Part shown: positions 16,576 through 25,540 of the stretch, piece by piece
How the letters are laid out: every line of letters starts with the position of its first letter
How positions within the stretch are numbered: the first letter of the stretch is position 1
NCBI RefSeq assembly: GCF_004353925.1
Contig: NZ_SMOK01000029.1
Location: 1-64,000 of the forward strand
Direction of reading: 5' to 3'
Length of the DNA: 64,000 nt
From: Pseudomonas sp. H9
Lineage (GTDB): Bacteria > Pseudomonadota > Gammaproteobacteria > Pseudomonadales > Pseudomonadaceae
Notes under the pieces: model-generated
The model's database searches: none
What the model was told of the DNA's origin: nothing
What the model saw: the letters and a program-made list of their open reading frames with translations, nothing else
Made by a program: the position numbers and the translations under genes

Positions 16576-17334
16576 ATGACCTTGCGCGCCGCGCTGTCGA
16601 TCCTGTCGCTCGCCCTGCTTGCAGGCTGCGTGTCCAGCGGGAGTTCGGACACGCTGGCGAGTCGCGAGGGACGGGCGCAGGCCGGTCAGGCCTACGTTCA
16701 GTTGGGGTTGGGATATTTGCAACAAGGTTTGACCGAACAAGCCAAAGTGCCTCTACAAAAGGCGCTTGATCTCGATAGCCAGGACGCCGCCGCAAACGGT
16801 GCCCTGGCTTTGGTGTATCAGGCCGAAGACGAGCCGGAACTGGCTCGCACGCATTATCAGAAAGCCCTGGCCAGCCGCCCGGACGACACCCGGCTCCGTA
16901 ACAACTACGGCAGTTTCCTTTATGCTCAAGGGCAGTATGCGCTGGCGCAACAGATGTTTGCCCAAGCCGCTATCGATACGCTGTATCCTGAGCGTTCACG
17001 GGTGTTCGAGAGCCTTGGTCTGACGGCTTTGCGGCTTGGCCAACGCGAGCAAGCCCAGGAGTATCTGGTAAAAGCGTTACGACTCAACCAGCAGCAACCA
17101 CGCGCGTTGCTGGAAATGGCTGAGTTGTCTTACGAAGACAGGCATTATGTGCCAGCCCGTGACTACTACGATCGTTTCAGCCAGCTGAGCGACCACAGTG
17201 CCCGCAGTTTGCTGCTGGGCAGTCGCCTGGCCAGCGTCTTCGATGAACGGAACATGGCCACCGAGTTGGGCCTGCAATTACAACGACTTTATCCCGGTAC
17301 GCCGGAATATCAGCAATACCTGTCGGAGCAATGA
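16576..17334 (+). CDS. pilF: Type IV pilus biogenesis/stability lipoprotein PilF (PilW)
   Basis: An outer-membrane lipoprotein that helps the PilQ secretin multimerise and localise. Start at 16576 (AGAGAGGAACTCC before ATG) gives 252 residues with a lipoprotein signal MTLRAALSILSLALLAGC, the lipobox cysteine being residue 18. The mature part is a run of tetratricopeptide repeats (about 35-235) such as AQAGQAYVQLGLGYLQQG and TRLRNNYGSFLYAQGQY. The last codons overlap the rodZ start (ATGA). Conserved position beside rlmN and rodZ. Confidence 0.92.
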   Translation: MTLRAALSILSLALLAGCVSSGSSDTLASREGRAQAGQAYVQLGLGYLQQGLTEQAKVPLQKALDLDSQDAAANGALALVYQAEDEPELARTHYQKALASRPDDTRLRNNYGSFLYAQGQYALAQQMFAQAAIDTLYPERSRVFESLGLTALRLGQREQAQEYLVKALRLNQQQPRALLEMAELSYEDRHYVPARDYYDRFSQLSDHSARSLLLGSRLASVFDERNMATELGLQLQRLYPGTPEYQQYLSEQ

Positions 17335-18407
17335 TGAAAGCGGCGCATCCCGAAGTAGCAAACGCGACTCGCGAGAATCCAGGTGAGACTCTGCGTCAGG
17401 CCCGAGAGAACAGGGGCTGGTCGCAAGCCGAAGTGGCTCTCAAGCTGAACCTCACAGTGAGTTCCCTGAACAACCTTGAAACCGGCGCTTTCGACAAGCT
17501 GCCTGGGCATACTTTCGCCCGCGGCTACATCCGCGCCTATGCCAAGTTGCTGGACATGGATCAGGCTGTCCTGGTGCAAGCCTTCGACCAGTGCACCGGC
17601 ACCGACGCCCAAGGTAGTGATGTGCATGCACTGGGACGTATCGAAGAGCCGGTGCGTCTGTCGCACAATATCCTGCGTGTTGTGAGCCTTTTGCTGCTGG
17701 TGGTAGTGATCGGCGGGGGCTTTTTCTGGTGGCAAGACCAAAGCAGCCAGCGCAGCAGAGACCTGGTGAACATGGCGCTGGAGCACGTCGAAGTCGAAAG
17801 CGCCGACGGCACGACCCAAATCCATCCGCTGGATGAGCCGGAAGACCAGGCGGTCAACGCCGCGCAGCAAGCGCAAACGACGCCATTGACCCTGGATCCG
17901 GCCCCGGAAACCACTGAGCCAAGCGAAACCGTACCTGCACCTAAGGCGCCAGACAGCACTGCGGTCCTGCCTGCTGTGCCCGCAGCCAGCAGCACCGTCG
18001 CGCCTGTTGCGCCTGCCGCACCGGCTGCCGCGGTGCCTGCACCTGCACCGGCTGCCGCGGTGCCTGCACCTGCACCTGCTCCAGTGGTGCCTGTCGCTCC
18101 TGTGGTCGCCGCCGCGACCCCGGCCGCAACGCCGGCTCCCGCTGCACCCGCCGCAGCTCCGGCCGGTAGTGGCCAGTTGCATATGCAATTTACCGCCGAT
18201 TGCTGGACTTCGGTCACCGACGGCAACGGCAAGGTGTTGTTCAGCGCCATCAAGCGCAAGGGCGACAGCCTGGACCTGACCGGCAAACCGCCGTTTGCAG
18301 TACGCCTGGGCTTTGCCCGCGGTGCGCAGGTCAGCTACAACGGCCAGCCTGTTGACGTTGCGCCGTTCACCAGTGGCGAGACTGCTCGCCTGAAGTTGGG
18401 ACAATAA
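17331..18407 (+). CDS. rodZ: Cytoskeletal protein RodZ
   Basis: RodZ links the MreB cytoskeleton to the cell-wall synthesis machinery and helps keep the rod shape. The 358 residues have an N-terminal Cro/CI-like helix-turn-helix (about 17-85, GETLRQARENRGWSQAEVAL), one membrane helix (about 114-135), a long periplasmic Pro/Ala-rich linker (about 180-285) and a C-terminal DUF4115-type beta domain (TADCWTSVTDGNGKVLFS). Start overlaps the pilF stop; a second ATG at 17334 is possible. Confidence 0.93.
   Translation: MMKAAHPEVANATRENPGETLRQARENRGWSQAEVALKLNLTVSSLNNLETGAFDKLPGHTFARGYIRAYAKLLDMDQAVLVQAFDQCTGTDAQGSDVHALGRIEEPVRLSHNILRVVSLLLLVVVIGGGFFWWQDQSSQRSRDLVNMALEHVEVESADGTTQIHPLDEPEDQAVNAAQQAQTTPLTLDPAPETTEPSETVPAPKAPDSTAVLPAVPAASSTVAPVAPAAPAAAVPAPAPAAAVPAPAPAPVVPVAPVVAAATPAATPAPAAPAAAPAGSGQLHMQFTADCWTSVTDGNGKVLFSAIKRKGDSLDLTGKPPFAVRLGFARGAQVSYNGQPVDVAPFTSGETARLKLGQ
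18024..18077 (+). repeat. 27-bp direct repeat in the RodZ linker
   Basis: Two adjacent 27-bp units beginning GCTGCCGCGGTGCCTGCACC differ only at the last base. They are in frame and encode AAVPAPAPA twice, lengthening the Pro/Ala linker of RodZ. Confidence 0.85.
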
Positions 18408-18410
18408 GTC

Positions 18411-19520
18411 ATGCACGGCGAATCACCGATCAAACGTCGCGAATCGCGAAAAATCTGGGTAGGTAATGTACCTGTCGGCGGCGATGCCCCTATCGCCGTC
18501 CAGAGTATGACCAACACCGACACCAATGACGTCGCCGCTACCGTGGCGCAAATCAACCGCCTGATTGACGCCGGCGTCGATATCGTCCGCGTCTCGGTAC
18601 CGGATATGGACGCGGCCGAAGCTTTTGGCCGAATCAAGCAGCAGGTCAGCGTGCCGCTGGTCGCCGATATCCACTTCGACTACCGCATTGCCCTGCGCGT
18701 GGCCGAACTGGGCGTCGACTGCCTGCGTATCAACCCAGGCAACATCGGCCGTGAAGACCGTGTGCGGGCAGTGGTTGACGCTGCACGTGACCGCGGTATC
18801 CCGATCCGCATCGGTGTAAACGCCGGTTCGCTGGAAAAAGACCTGCAGAAAAAGTACGGCGAACCGACCCCAGCTGCGCTGGTCGAGTCGGCCATGCGTC
18901 ATGTTGAACACCTCGACCGCCTGGATTTCCAGGACTTCAAGGTCAGCGTCAAGGCCTCTGACGTGTTCATGGCTGTCGAAGCCTACCGTCTGCTGGCCAA
19001 GCAGATCGTCCAGCCGCTGCACCTGGGCATCACCGAAGCCGGTGGTCTGCGCTCGGGCACAGTGAAATCCGCGGTCGGCCTCGGTATGCTGCTTGCCGAA
19101 GGGATTGGCGATACTATTCGCATTTCCCTGGCCGCTGACCCGGTTGAGGAAGTCAAAGTCGGTTATGACATCCTCAAGTCCTTGCACCTGCGTTCGCGTG
19201 GTATCAACTTCATCGCCTGCCCGAGCTGCTCGCGGCAGAACTTCGATGTGGTGAAAACCATGAACGAGCTGGAAGGGCGCCTGGAAGACTTGTTGGTTCC
19301 GATGGATGTGGCCGTGATCGGCTGCGTGGTCAACGGTCCTGGCGAAGCCAAGGAAGCCCACGTAGGGCTGACGGGCGGTACGCCGAACCTGATCTACATC
19401 GATGGCAAGCCAGCGCAGAAGCTGACCAATGACAACCTGGTCGATGACCTTGAAAGGCTCATCCGCCAGAAAGCGGCCGAAAAGGCCGAAGCCGACGCGG
19501 CGTTGATCGCCCGTGGCTGA
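18411..19520 (+). CDS. ispG: 4-hydroxy-3-methylbut-2-enyl diphosphate synthase IspG (GcpE)
   Basis: IspG performs the penultimate step of the MEP isoprenoid pathway, converting methylerythritol cyclodiphosphate to HMBPP with a [4Fe-4S] cluster. The 369-residue protein has the TIM-barrel N-terminal domain (VQSMTNTDTNDVAATVAQI) and cluster cysteines in ACPSCSRQNFD and GCVVNGPGEAKEA near the C-terminus. Starts 3 nt after rodZ. Being an Fe-S enzyme, it depends on the isc operon 4 kb upstream. Confidence 0.97.
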   Translation: MHGESPIKRRESRKIWVGNVPVGGDAPIAVQSMTNTDTNDVAATVAQINRLIDAGVDIVRVSVPDMDAAEAFGRIKQQVSVPLVADIHFDYRIALRVAELGVDCLRINPGNIGREDRVRAVVDAARDRGIPIRIGVNAGSLEKDLQKKYGEPTPAALVESAMRHVEHLDRLDFQDFKVSVKASDVFMAVEAYRLLAKQIVQPLHLGITEAGGLRSGTVKSAVGLGMLLAEGIGDTIRISLAADPVEEVKVGYDILKSLHLRSRGINFIACPSCSRQNFDVVKTMNELEGRLEDLLVPMDVAVIGCVVNGPGEAKEAHVGLTGGTPNLIYIDGKPAQKLTNDNLVDDLERLIRQKAAEKAEADAALIARG

Positions 19521-19544
19521 CACCCCGATTCGTAAGGATTTTCC

Positions 19545-20834
19545 GTGAGCAAATCGCTACAAGCCATCCGTGGCATGAACGACCTCCTGCCCGAGCAGAC
19601 TCCGCTGTGGCGCTACTTCGAGAGCACCGTGGCCAGCCTGCTGGACACCTACGGCTACCGTCAGATCCGCACGCCGATTGTCGAGTTCACCGAGCTGTTC
19701 AAACGCTCGATCGGTGAAGTAACCGACATCGTCGAAAAAGAGATGTACACCTTTGCCGACCGTAACGGTGACTCCCTGACCCTGCGTCCGGAAGGCACCG
19801 CAGCCTGTGTTCGGGCGGTGCTCGAACATGGCATCACCGGTGGTGGCCAGGTGCAGAAGCTATGGTACATCGGTCAGATGTTCCGCCACGAGCGTCCGCA
19901 GAAGGGGCGTTACCGCCAGTTCAACCAGATCGGCGTCGAAGTGTTCAACCTCGACGGTCCGGACATCGATGCCGAGCTGATCGTGCTCACCTGGCGTCTG
20001 TGGGGCCTGCTGGGCATTCGCGACGCCGTCAAGCTCGAGCTCAACAGCCTGGGCACCAGCGAAGCACGTGCCCGCTACCGTGATGCACTGGTCGAGTTCC
20101 TCTCGGCACGTCTGGAGCAACTGGACGAAGACAGCCAGCGCCGTCTGAAAACCAACCCGTTGCGCATCCTTGACAGTAAAGATGCCAATACCCAGGCGGT
20201 ACTGGTTGGTGCACCGAAGCTTGAAGACTACCTGGACGAAGAGTCGCGGGTGCATTTCGAAGGCCTCAAAGCCCGACTGGATGCCGCCGGTATCCCGTTC
20301 GTGATCAACACCAAGCTGGTGCGTGGCCTCGATTACTACAGCAAGACGGTGTTCGAGTGGGTCACCGACAAGCTCGGCTCCCAGGGCACAGTCTGTGCCG
20401 GTGGTCGCTACGACGGCCTGGTTGAACAAATGGGTGGCAAGCCGACCCCGGGCGTTGGTTTCGCCATGGGTATCGAGCGCCTGATCCTGCTGCTGGAAAC
20501 CCTGGAGCAGGTACCTGAGTCGATCCATCGTACGGTTGATGTCTACCTGTGCGCCTTTGGTGAGCAGGCGGAGCTGGCAGGCCTGGCCCTGGCCGAGCGT
20601 CTGCGCGACCGCTTGCCGAACCTGCGTCTGCAGGTCAATGCCGGCGCTGGCAGCTTCAAGAGCCAGTTCAAGAAGGCCGACAAGAGCAATGCGCTGTTCG
20701 CCTTGATCCTGGGGGACGACGAACTGGCGCAACAAGTGGTAGGTTTCAAACCCCTGCGTGGCCAGGGCGAACAACAAAACATTGCCTGGGATGCTCTGGC
20801 AGAGCACCTGGAAGCTTCCCTCGCGCAGGCGTGA
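19545..20834 (+). CDS. hisS: Histidyl-tRNA synthetase
   Basis: Class II aminoacyl-tRNA synthetase charging tRNA-His. The 429 residues begin (GTG start) with SKSLQAIRGMNDLLPEQ, contain motif 2 (MFRHERPQKGRYRQFNQIG), the histidine-specific LVRGLDYYSKTVFEW and motif 3 (GVGFAMGIERL), and end with the anticodon-binding domain. Preceded by GTAAGGATTTTCC. Confidence 0.98.
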   Translation: MSKSLQAIRGMNDLLPEQTPLWRYFESTVASLLDTYGYRQIRTPIVEFTELFKRSIGEVTDIVEKEMYTFADRNGDSLTLRPEGTAACVRAVLEHGITGGGQVQKLWYIGQMFRHERPQKGRYRQFNQIGVEVFNLDGPDIDAELIVLTWRLWGLLGIRDAVKLELNSLGTSEARARYRDALVEFLSARLEQLDEDSQRRLKTNPLRILDSKDANTQAVLVGAPKLEDYLDEESRVHFEGLKARLDAAGIPFVINTKLVRGLDYYSKTVFEWVTDKLGSQGTVCAGGRYDGLVEQMGGKPTPGVGFAMGIERLILLLETLEQVPESIHRTVDVYLCAFGEQAELAGLALAERLRDRLPNLRLQVNAGAGSFKSQFKKADKSNALFALILGDDELAQQVVGFKPLRGQGEQQNIAWDALAEHLEASLAQA

Positions 20835-20873
20835 AGCGGTTCAACAGCCGATTTGGTGAAAAGGAGTATTGGG

Positions 20874-21515
20874 GTGTCGAGTACCGATGATGAACAGCTG
20901 GCGGCATTCAAGGACTGGTGGCAGCGTAATGGCAAGCCACTGGTAACCGGCGGCCTGCTGGCACTGGTGATAGTGTTTGGCTGGCAAGCCTTCCAGAAGT
21001 ACCAGGGCAACCAGTCGCAAGGCGCCTCGAACCTTTATCAGGCCTTGCTGGAAACCACCCTGACGCCAAGTGGCGAGCCGGATGCTGCCAAGGTTGCTGA
21101 ACTGTCCGGCAAGCTCAAGAACGAGTTTGGTGGTTCCGCTTACGCCCAGTACGGCAGCCTGTTCGTGGCTAAAGTCGCGGTCGAAGCCGGCAAGCTGGAT
21201 GACGCCGCCGCTGAGCTGAAGGCGATCATGGACAAACCTGCCGACGCGACCCTGGGCGAAATCGCCCGTCAGCGTCTGGCCCGTGTCATGGCTGCCCAGG
21301 GCAAGGCTGAAGAAGCGCTGAAACTGCTCGACGGCGACGCCGACAAAGCGTTCCTGGCTAGCCGCGAAGAGCTCAAAGGTGACCTGCTGGTACAGTTGGG
21401 GCGTGCTGCTGATGCTCATGCCGCTTATGAAAAGGCCAAGGCCGCGCTGTCTGATGACGCTGCGATCGGTGGTTTGCAACTCAAGCTCGACGACCTGGCC
21501 AAAGGGGATGCGTGA
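20874..21515 (+). CDS. YfgM-family ancillary translocon/periplasmic chaperone partner
   Basis: A 213-residue protein anchored by one membrane helix (about 22-42, PLVTGGLLALVIVFGWQAF) with a periplasmic tetratricopeptide region. Its length, topology and position between hisS and bamB match YfgM, which in E. coli binds SecYEG and the chaperone PpiD and restrains the Rcs response. GTG start at 20874 chosen because AAGGAG lies 7 nt upstream; the upstream part of the frame has no such site. Confidence 0.9.
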   Translation: MSSTDDEQLAAFKDWWQRNGKPLVTGGLLALVIVFGWQAFQKYQGNQSQGASNLYQALLETTLTPSGEPDAAKVAELSGKLKNEFGGSAYAQYGSLFVAKVAVEAGKLDDAAAELKAIMDKPADATLGEIARQRLARVMAAQGKAEEALKLLDGDADKAFLASREELKGDLLVQLGRAADAHAAYEKAKAALSDDAAIGGLQLKLDDLAKGDA

Positions 21516-21516
21516 C

Positions 21517-22659
21517 GTGATCGGTTGGAAACATGCAGCAGTGCTGACCCTGGCCCTTCTGGCCGTGGGTTGCAGCAGCAACAGCAAAAAGGAATTGCCA
21601 CCGGCCGAGCTGACCAAGTTCACCGAAGAAGTGGTCCTGAAGAAGCAGTGGAGCCGCTCGATCGGTGACGGTCAGGGCGAGACCTTCAATATGCTGGTTC
21701 CGGCGATCGAGAACGATCGCATCTACGCCGCCGATGTCACTGGCGTGGTAATGGCCATGGACCGCAACAATGGCGATGTGGCCTGGAAAAAAGACCTCGA
21801 ACTGCCTGTCTCCGGCGCTGTAGGTGTCGGTTACGGCCTGGTCATGCTGGGCACCTTGCGCGGTGATGTGATCGCGTTGGATGCCAGCACGGGTGAAGAA
21901 CGCTGGCGTTCGCGCGTGACCAGTGAAGTTCTGGCGCCGCCTGCCAGCAACGGTGACGTGGTCGTAGTGCAAACCCAGGATGACCGTGTGATTGGCCTGG
22001 ACGCCAGCACCGGTGACCGTCGCTGGATCTACGAAAGCACCCCGGCGGTACTGACTTTGCGTGGTACCGGTGCACCGATCGTGACCAACCATCTGGCGGT
22101 CGCGGGCCTGTCCACCGGTAAAGTAATCGCACTGGACACCCGTAACGGTGTGCCGGTCTGGGAACAGCGTGTTGCCATTCCGCAAGGCCGTTCGGAGCTT
22201 GATCGTGTTGTCGACATCGACGGCGGTCTGCTGTTGTCTGGCGGTACCCTGTACGTAGCCAGCTACCAGGGTCGGGTTGCCGGCCTGGATCTGGAGAGTG
22301 GCCGGGTGATGTGGCAGCGTGATGCTTCCAGCTACACCGGTGTGGCTCAGGGTTTCGGTAACGTCTACGTGAGCCAGGCTTCGGGTACCGTGGAAGGTAT
22401 CGATGAGCGTTCCTCGAGTGCCCTGTGGAGCAACGACTCCCTGGCGCGTCGCCAACTGTCGGCGCCGGAAGTGTTCTCCAGCTATGTAGCGGTAGGTGAC
22501 CTGGAAGGCTACCTGCACCTGCTCAGCCAGGTTGATGGCCGTTTCGTCGGCCGTGAGCGTATCGATAGCGATGGCCTGCGTGCCCGTCCACTGGTGGTGG
22601 GTGACACCATCTATGTGTACGGCAACAGTGGCAAGCTCGAGGCGCTGACCATTCGCTGA
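21517..22659 (+). CDS. bamB: Outer-membrane assembly lipoprotein BamB
   Basis: BamB is a beta-propeller lipoprotein of the BAM complex that inserts beta-barrels into the outer membrane. The 380-residue product starts MIGWKHAAVLTLALLAVGCS: signal peptide with lipobox LAVGC, lipidated cysteine at 19. The rest consists of PQQ-like propeller blades (repeated GD.IALDASTGEERWR, DRVIGLDASTGDRRW, GRVAGLDLESGRVMWQ). GTG at 21517 lies 9 nt after AAGGGG; an ATG at 21508 would add three residues. 1 bp from the yfgM-like stop. Confidence 0.95.
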   Translation: MIGWKHAAVLTLALLAVGCSSNSKKELPPAELTKFTEEVVLKKQWSRSIGDGQGETFNMLVPAIENDRIYAADVTGVVMAMDRNNGDVAWKKDLELPVSGAVGVGYGLVMLGTLRGDVIALDASTGEERWRSRVTSEVLAPPASNGDVVVVQTQDDRVIGLDASTGDRRWIYESTPAVLTLRGTGAPIVTNHLAVAGLSTGKVIALDTRNGVPVWEQRVAIPQGRSELDRVVDIDGGLLLSGGTLYVASYQGRVAGLDLESGRVMWQRDASSYTGVAQGFGNVYVSQASGTVEGIDERSSSALWSNDSLARRQLSAPEVFSSYVAVGDLEGYLHLLSQVDGRFVGRERIDSDGLRARPLVVGDTIYVYGNSGKLEALTIR

Positions 22660-22719
22660 GGCTATGCTTGAGGCCGTACAGGCCTCGGGCTGCGGCACTT
22701 TGGGTGCCGCCCGAACTCC

Positions 22720-22750
22720 GGCCGCTGCAGTGCAGCGGCCTTTGTATTTT
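22720..22750 (+). terminator. Probable terminator between bamB and der
   Basis: A 10-bp perfect palindrome arm (GGCCGCTGCA / TGCAGCGGCC) followed by TTTGTATTTT. It may attenuate rather than fully stop transcription into der, which starts 26 bp later. Confidence 0.6.
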
Positions 22751-22775
22751 CTGAATTTATGCAATGGAGAGCCGC

Positions 22776-24239
22776 ATGGTTCCCGTAATCGCCCTGGTGG
22801 GCCGACCGAACGTCGGTAAATCCACCATGTTCAACCGCCTGACCAAGACCCGCGATGCAATCGTCGGCGATCTGTCTGGGCTGACCCGTGACCGCCAGTA
22901 CGGCGAAGCCCGCTGGCAGGGTCGTACTTACATCCTGATCGACACCGGTGGTATCACCGGTGATGAAGTGGGCATGGACGAGAAAATGGCCGAGCAGTCG
23001 CTGATGGCCATTGAAGAAGCCGACTACGTGCTCTTCCTGGTCGATGCCCGTGCCGGCATGACCGCCGCCGACCAGATGATTGCCGAGCACCTGCGCAAAC
23101 GTAACAAGCAGTCGTTCCTGGTGGCCAACAAGATCGACAACATCGATCCGGACACCGCCCGTGCCGAGTTCGCCCCGATGGGCATGGGCAACGCCATTCC
23201 CGTGGCTGGTTCCCAGGGCCGTGGCATCAACGCCTTGATGGAGCTGGTACTAAGCGAGGTACCGCGCGACAAAGAAGACGAAGCCCTCGACGAAGACGTC
23301 GCTGAAGGCGAAGAGGCCGTGCGCATTCCGGGGCCGAGCGAGAAAGATGGCATCAAGATCGCCATCATCGGTCGCCCCAACGTCGGCAAGTCGACCCTGG
23401 TCAACCGCATGCTCGGTGAAGAGCGTGTGGTGGTTTACGACGAGCCGGGCACCACGCGCGACAGTATCTACATTCCGTTTGAGCGGGATGAAGAGAAGTA
23501 CACCCTGATCGACACCGCCGGGGTGCGCAAGCGCGGCAAGATCCACGAAGAAGTTGAAAAGTTCTCGGTGGTGAAAACCCTGCAGGCGATCAAAGACGCC
23601 AACGTGGTGATCTTCGTCATGGATGCCCGCGAAGGCGTGGTTGACCATGACCTCAACCTGCTGGGTTTTGCCCTGGAAGCCGGTCGTGCCATTGTCATCG
23701 CCCTGAACAAGTGGGACGGCATGCAGCCGAGCGAGCGCGACTATGTGAAGACCGAGCTTGAGCGCCGGTTGTTCTTCGTCGACTTCGCCGACATTCACTT
23801 CATCTCAGCGCTGCACGGCACTGGCGTGGGCAACCTGTACAAATCGGTACAGGCGTCGTTCAAGTCGGCGGTCACCCGCTGGCCAACCAGCCGTCTGACC
23901 CAGATCCTCGAAGACGCTGTCAGCGATCACCAGCCGCCGATGGTCAATGGTCGTCGGATCAAGCTGCGTTATGCCCACCTTGGTGGTGCCAACCCGCCGA
24001 TCATCGTGATCCACGGTAACCAGGTCGAGAAGGTACCCAAGTCGTACTCGCGCTACCTGGAAAACACTTACCGCCGGGTGCTCAAACTGGTCGGTACGCC
24101 GATCCGTATCGAGTACAAGGGTAGTGACAACCCGTACGAAGGCAACAAGAACACCTTGACCGACCGCCAGGTCAACAAGAAGCGTCGCTTGATGTCGCAC
24201 CACAAGAAAGCCGAGAAGAAGCGCAGAGACAAGCGTTAA
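22776..24239 (+). CDS. der: Ribosome-associated GTPase Der (EngA)
   Basis: Der is an essential GTPase for 50S subunit maturation. It has two tandem G domains: first P-loop GRPNVGKST at about residues 9-17, second GRPNVGKST at about 200-208, each with DTAG/DTGG switch and NKxD motifs (VANKIDN, ALNKWDG), and a C-terminal KH-like domain ending in a lysine/arginine-rich tail (KKRRLMSHHKKAEKKRRDKR). Start at 22776 with GGAG 8 nt upstream (487 residues). Confidence 0.97.
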   Translation: MVPVIALVGRPNVGKSTMFNRLTKTRDAIVGDLSGLTRDRQYGEARWQGRTYILIDTGGITGDEVGMDEKMAEQSLMAIEEADYVLFLVDARAGMTAADQMIAEHLRKRNKQSFLVANKIDNIDPDTARAEFAPMGMGNAIPVAGSQGRGINALMELVLSEVPRDKEDEALDEDVAEGEEAVRIPGPSEKDGIKIAIIGRPNVGKSTLVNRMLGEERVVVYDEPGTTRDSIYIPFERDEEKYTLIDTAGVRKRGKIHEEVEKFSVVKTLQAIKDANVVIFVMDAREGVVDHDLNLLGFALEAGRAIVIALNKWDGMQPSERDYVKTELERRLFFVDFADIHFISALHGTGVGNLYKSVQASFKSAVTRWPTSRLTQILEDAVSDHQPPMVNGRRIKLRYAHLGGANPPIIVIHGNQVEKVPKSYSRYLENTYRRVLKLVGTPIRIEYKGSDNPYEGNKNTLTDRQVNKKRRLMSHHKKAEKKRRDKR

Positions 24240-24243
24240 GCGC

Positions 24244-24299
24244 ATCGCGGGGCAAGCCCGCTCCCACCAGAGGCTGTGGGAGCGGGCTTCCCCGCGATC
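24244..24299. repeat. REP pair (inverted)
   Basis: ATCGCGGGGCAAGCCCGCTCCCAC and its near-complement 9 bp further on, immediately after the der stop. The second copy has a one-base deletion in the GCTTGCCCC core (GCTTCCCC). It may act as the 3' boundary of the der transcript. Confidence 0.8.
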
Positions 24300-24391
24300 A
24301 GGCTGCGACCGTTACAACCTTTTTCCTGACCATTCAATCCGCTATGCTCGGTCTCTTGAACGCCGGATTGTTCTGCAGGAAAGAGGGCTCC

Positions 24392-25540
24392 ATGATCAGC
24401 AGCAAGTTGCCGAACGTCGGCACGACCATCTTTACCACCATGTCCCAGCTCGCCGTGCAAACCGGCGCCTTGAACCTGTCCCAGGGGTTCCCCGATTTCA
24501 ATGGCCCTCAGGCGTTGCTTGATGCGGTCGGTCGGCATGTCAGTGCCGGCCACAACCAGTATTGTCCGATGACCGGCCTGCCCGCGCTGCGTGAGCAAGT
24601 CGCGACCAAGATTGCCCGTAGCTACGGTGTGAGTGTTAATGCCGAGACGGAAATCACCATTACTCCCGGCGCCACTGAGGCGATCTTTTGCGCTATTCAT
24701 GCCGTGGTTCGCAGCGGCGACGAAGTGATCGTCTTCGACCCCTGCTACGACAGCTACGAGCCTGCAGTCGAACTGGCCGGGGGGCGCTGTGTGCATGTGC
24801 AGCTCACCGACGGGCAATTTGCCATTGACTGGCAGAAGCTCACCGACGCACTGAGCCCGCGCACGCGCATGATTATCCTGAATTCGCCACACAACCCCAG
24901 TGGTGCGCTGATCAGCCGCGATGATCTGGACAAGCTGGCACTATTGATTGCCGAGCGCGATATCTATCTGATCAGCGACGAGGTGTATGAACACCTGGTG
25001 TTCGACGGGGTGCAGCACGCCAGCGTGCTGGCTGTTGAAGCGTTGTACCAACGGGCCTTCGTCGTTAGCTCATTTGGTAAGACCTATCACGTGACTGGGT
25101 GGAAAACCGGCTACGTGGTGGCACCGCCCGTCCTGAGCGCCGAGCTGCGCAAGGTGCATCAGTACGTCAACTTCTGTGGTGTGACGCCGTTGCAATGGGC
25201 ACTGGCCGACTTCATGGCCGCGCATCCAGAGCATGTTGAGGAGCTACCGGGCTTCTATCAGGCCAAGCGCGACCTGTTCTGTGACTTGTTGGAATCGTCA
25301 CGTTTCCAGTTCACCCGTACCAGCGGCACCTACTTTCAACTGGTCGACTATTCGGCCATTCGCCCGGACCTGAATGACGTCGATATGTCCCTGTGGCTCA
25401 CCCGCGAGCACGGAGTGGCGACCATCCCGGTGTCGGTGTTTTACCAGCAACCCATTCCCGAACAGCGCCTGGTGCGTCTGTGTTTTGCCAAACGCGAGGA
25501 GACGCTGCGTCAGGCAGCGGAGAAGCTATGCGCGATCTGA
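24392..25540 (+). CDS. PLP-dependent methionine/glutamine-type aminotransferase (YbdL/MtnE-like)
   Basis: A 382-residue class I/II aminotransferase. It shows LNLSQGFPDFNGP, the Y/N pocket VFDPCYDSYEP, NSPHNPSGALI and the PLP lysine in SFGKTYHVTGWKTGY (about residue 232). The N-terminus PNVGTTIFTTMSQLA and the QGFPDF motif are typical of YbdL/kynurenine aminotransferase-like enzymes that transaminate methionine, aromatic amino acids and glutamine. It overlaps the omega-amidase by 13 nt, which suggests glutamine as amino donor to 4-methylthio-2-oxobutyrate (methionine salvage). Substrate is inference. Confidence 0.85.
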   Translation: MISSKLPNVGTTIFTTMSQLAVQTGALNLSQGFPDFNGPQALLDAVGRHVSAGHNQYCPMTGLPALREQVATKIARSYGVSVNAETEITITPGATEAIFCAIHAVVRSGDEVIVFDPCYDSYEPAVELAGGRCVHVQLTDGQFAIDWQKLTDALSPRTRMIILNSPHNPSGALISRDDLDKLALLIAERDIYLISDEVYEHLVFDGVQHASVLAVEALYQRAFVVSSFGKTYHVTGWKTGYVVAPPVLSAELRKVHQYVNFCGVTPLQWALADFMAAHPEHVEELPGFYQAKRDLFCDLLESSRFQFTRTSGTYFQLVDYSAIRPDLNDVDMSLWLTREHGVATIPVSVFYQQPIPEQRLVRLCFAKREETLRQAAEKLCAI

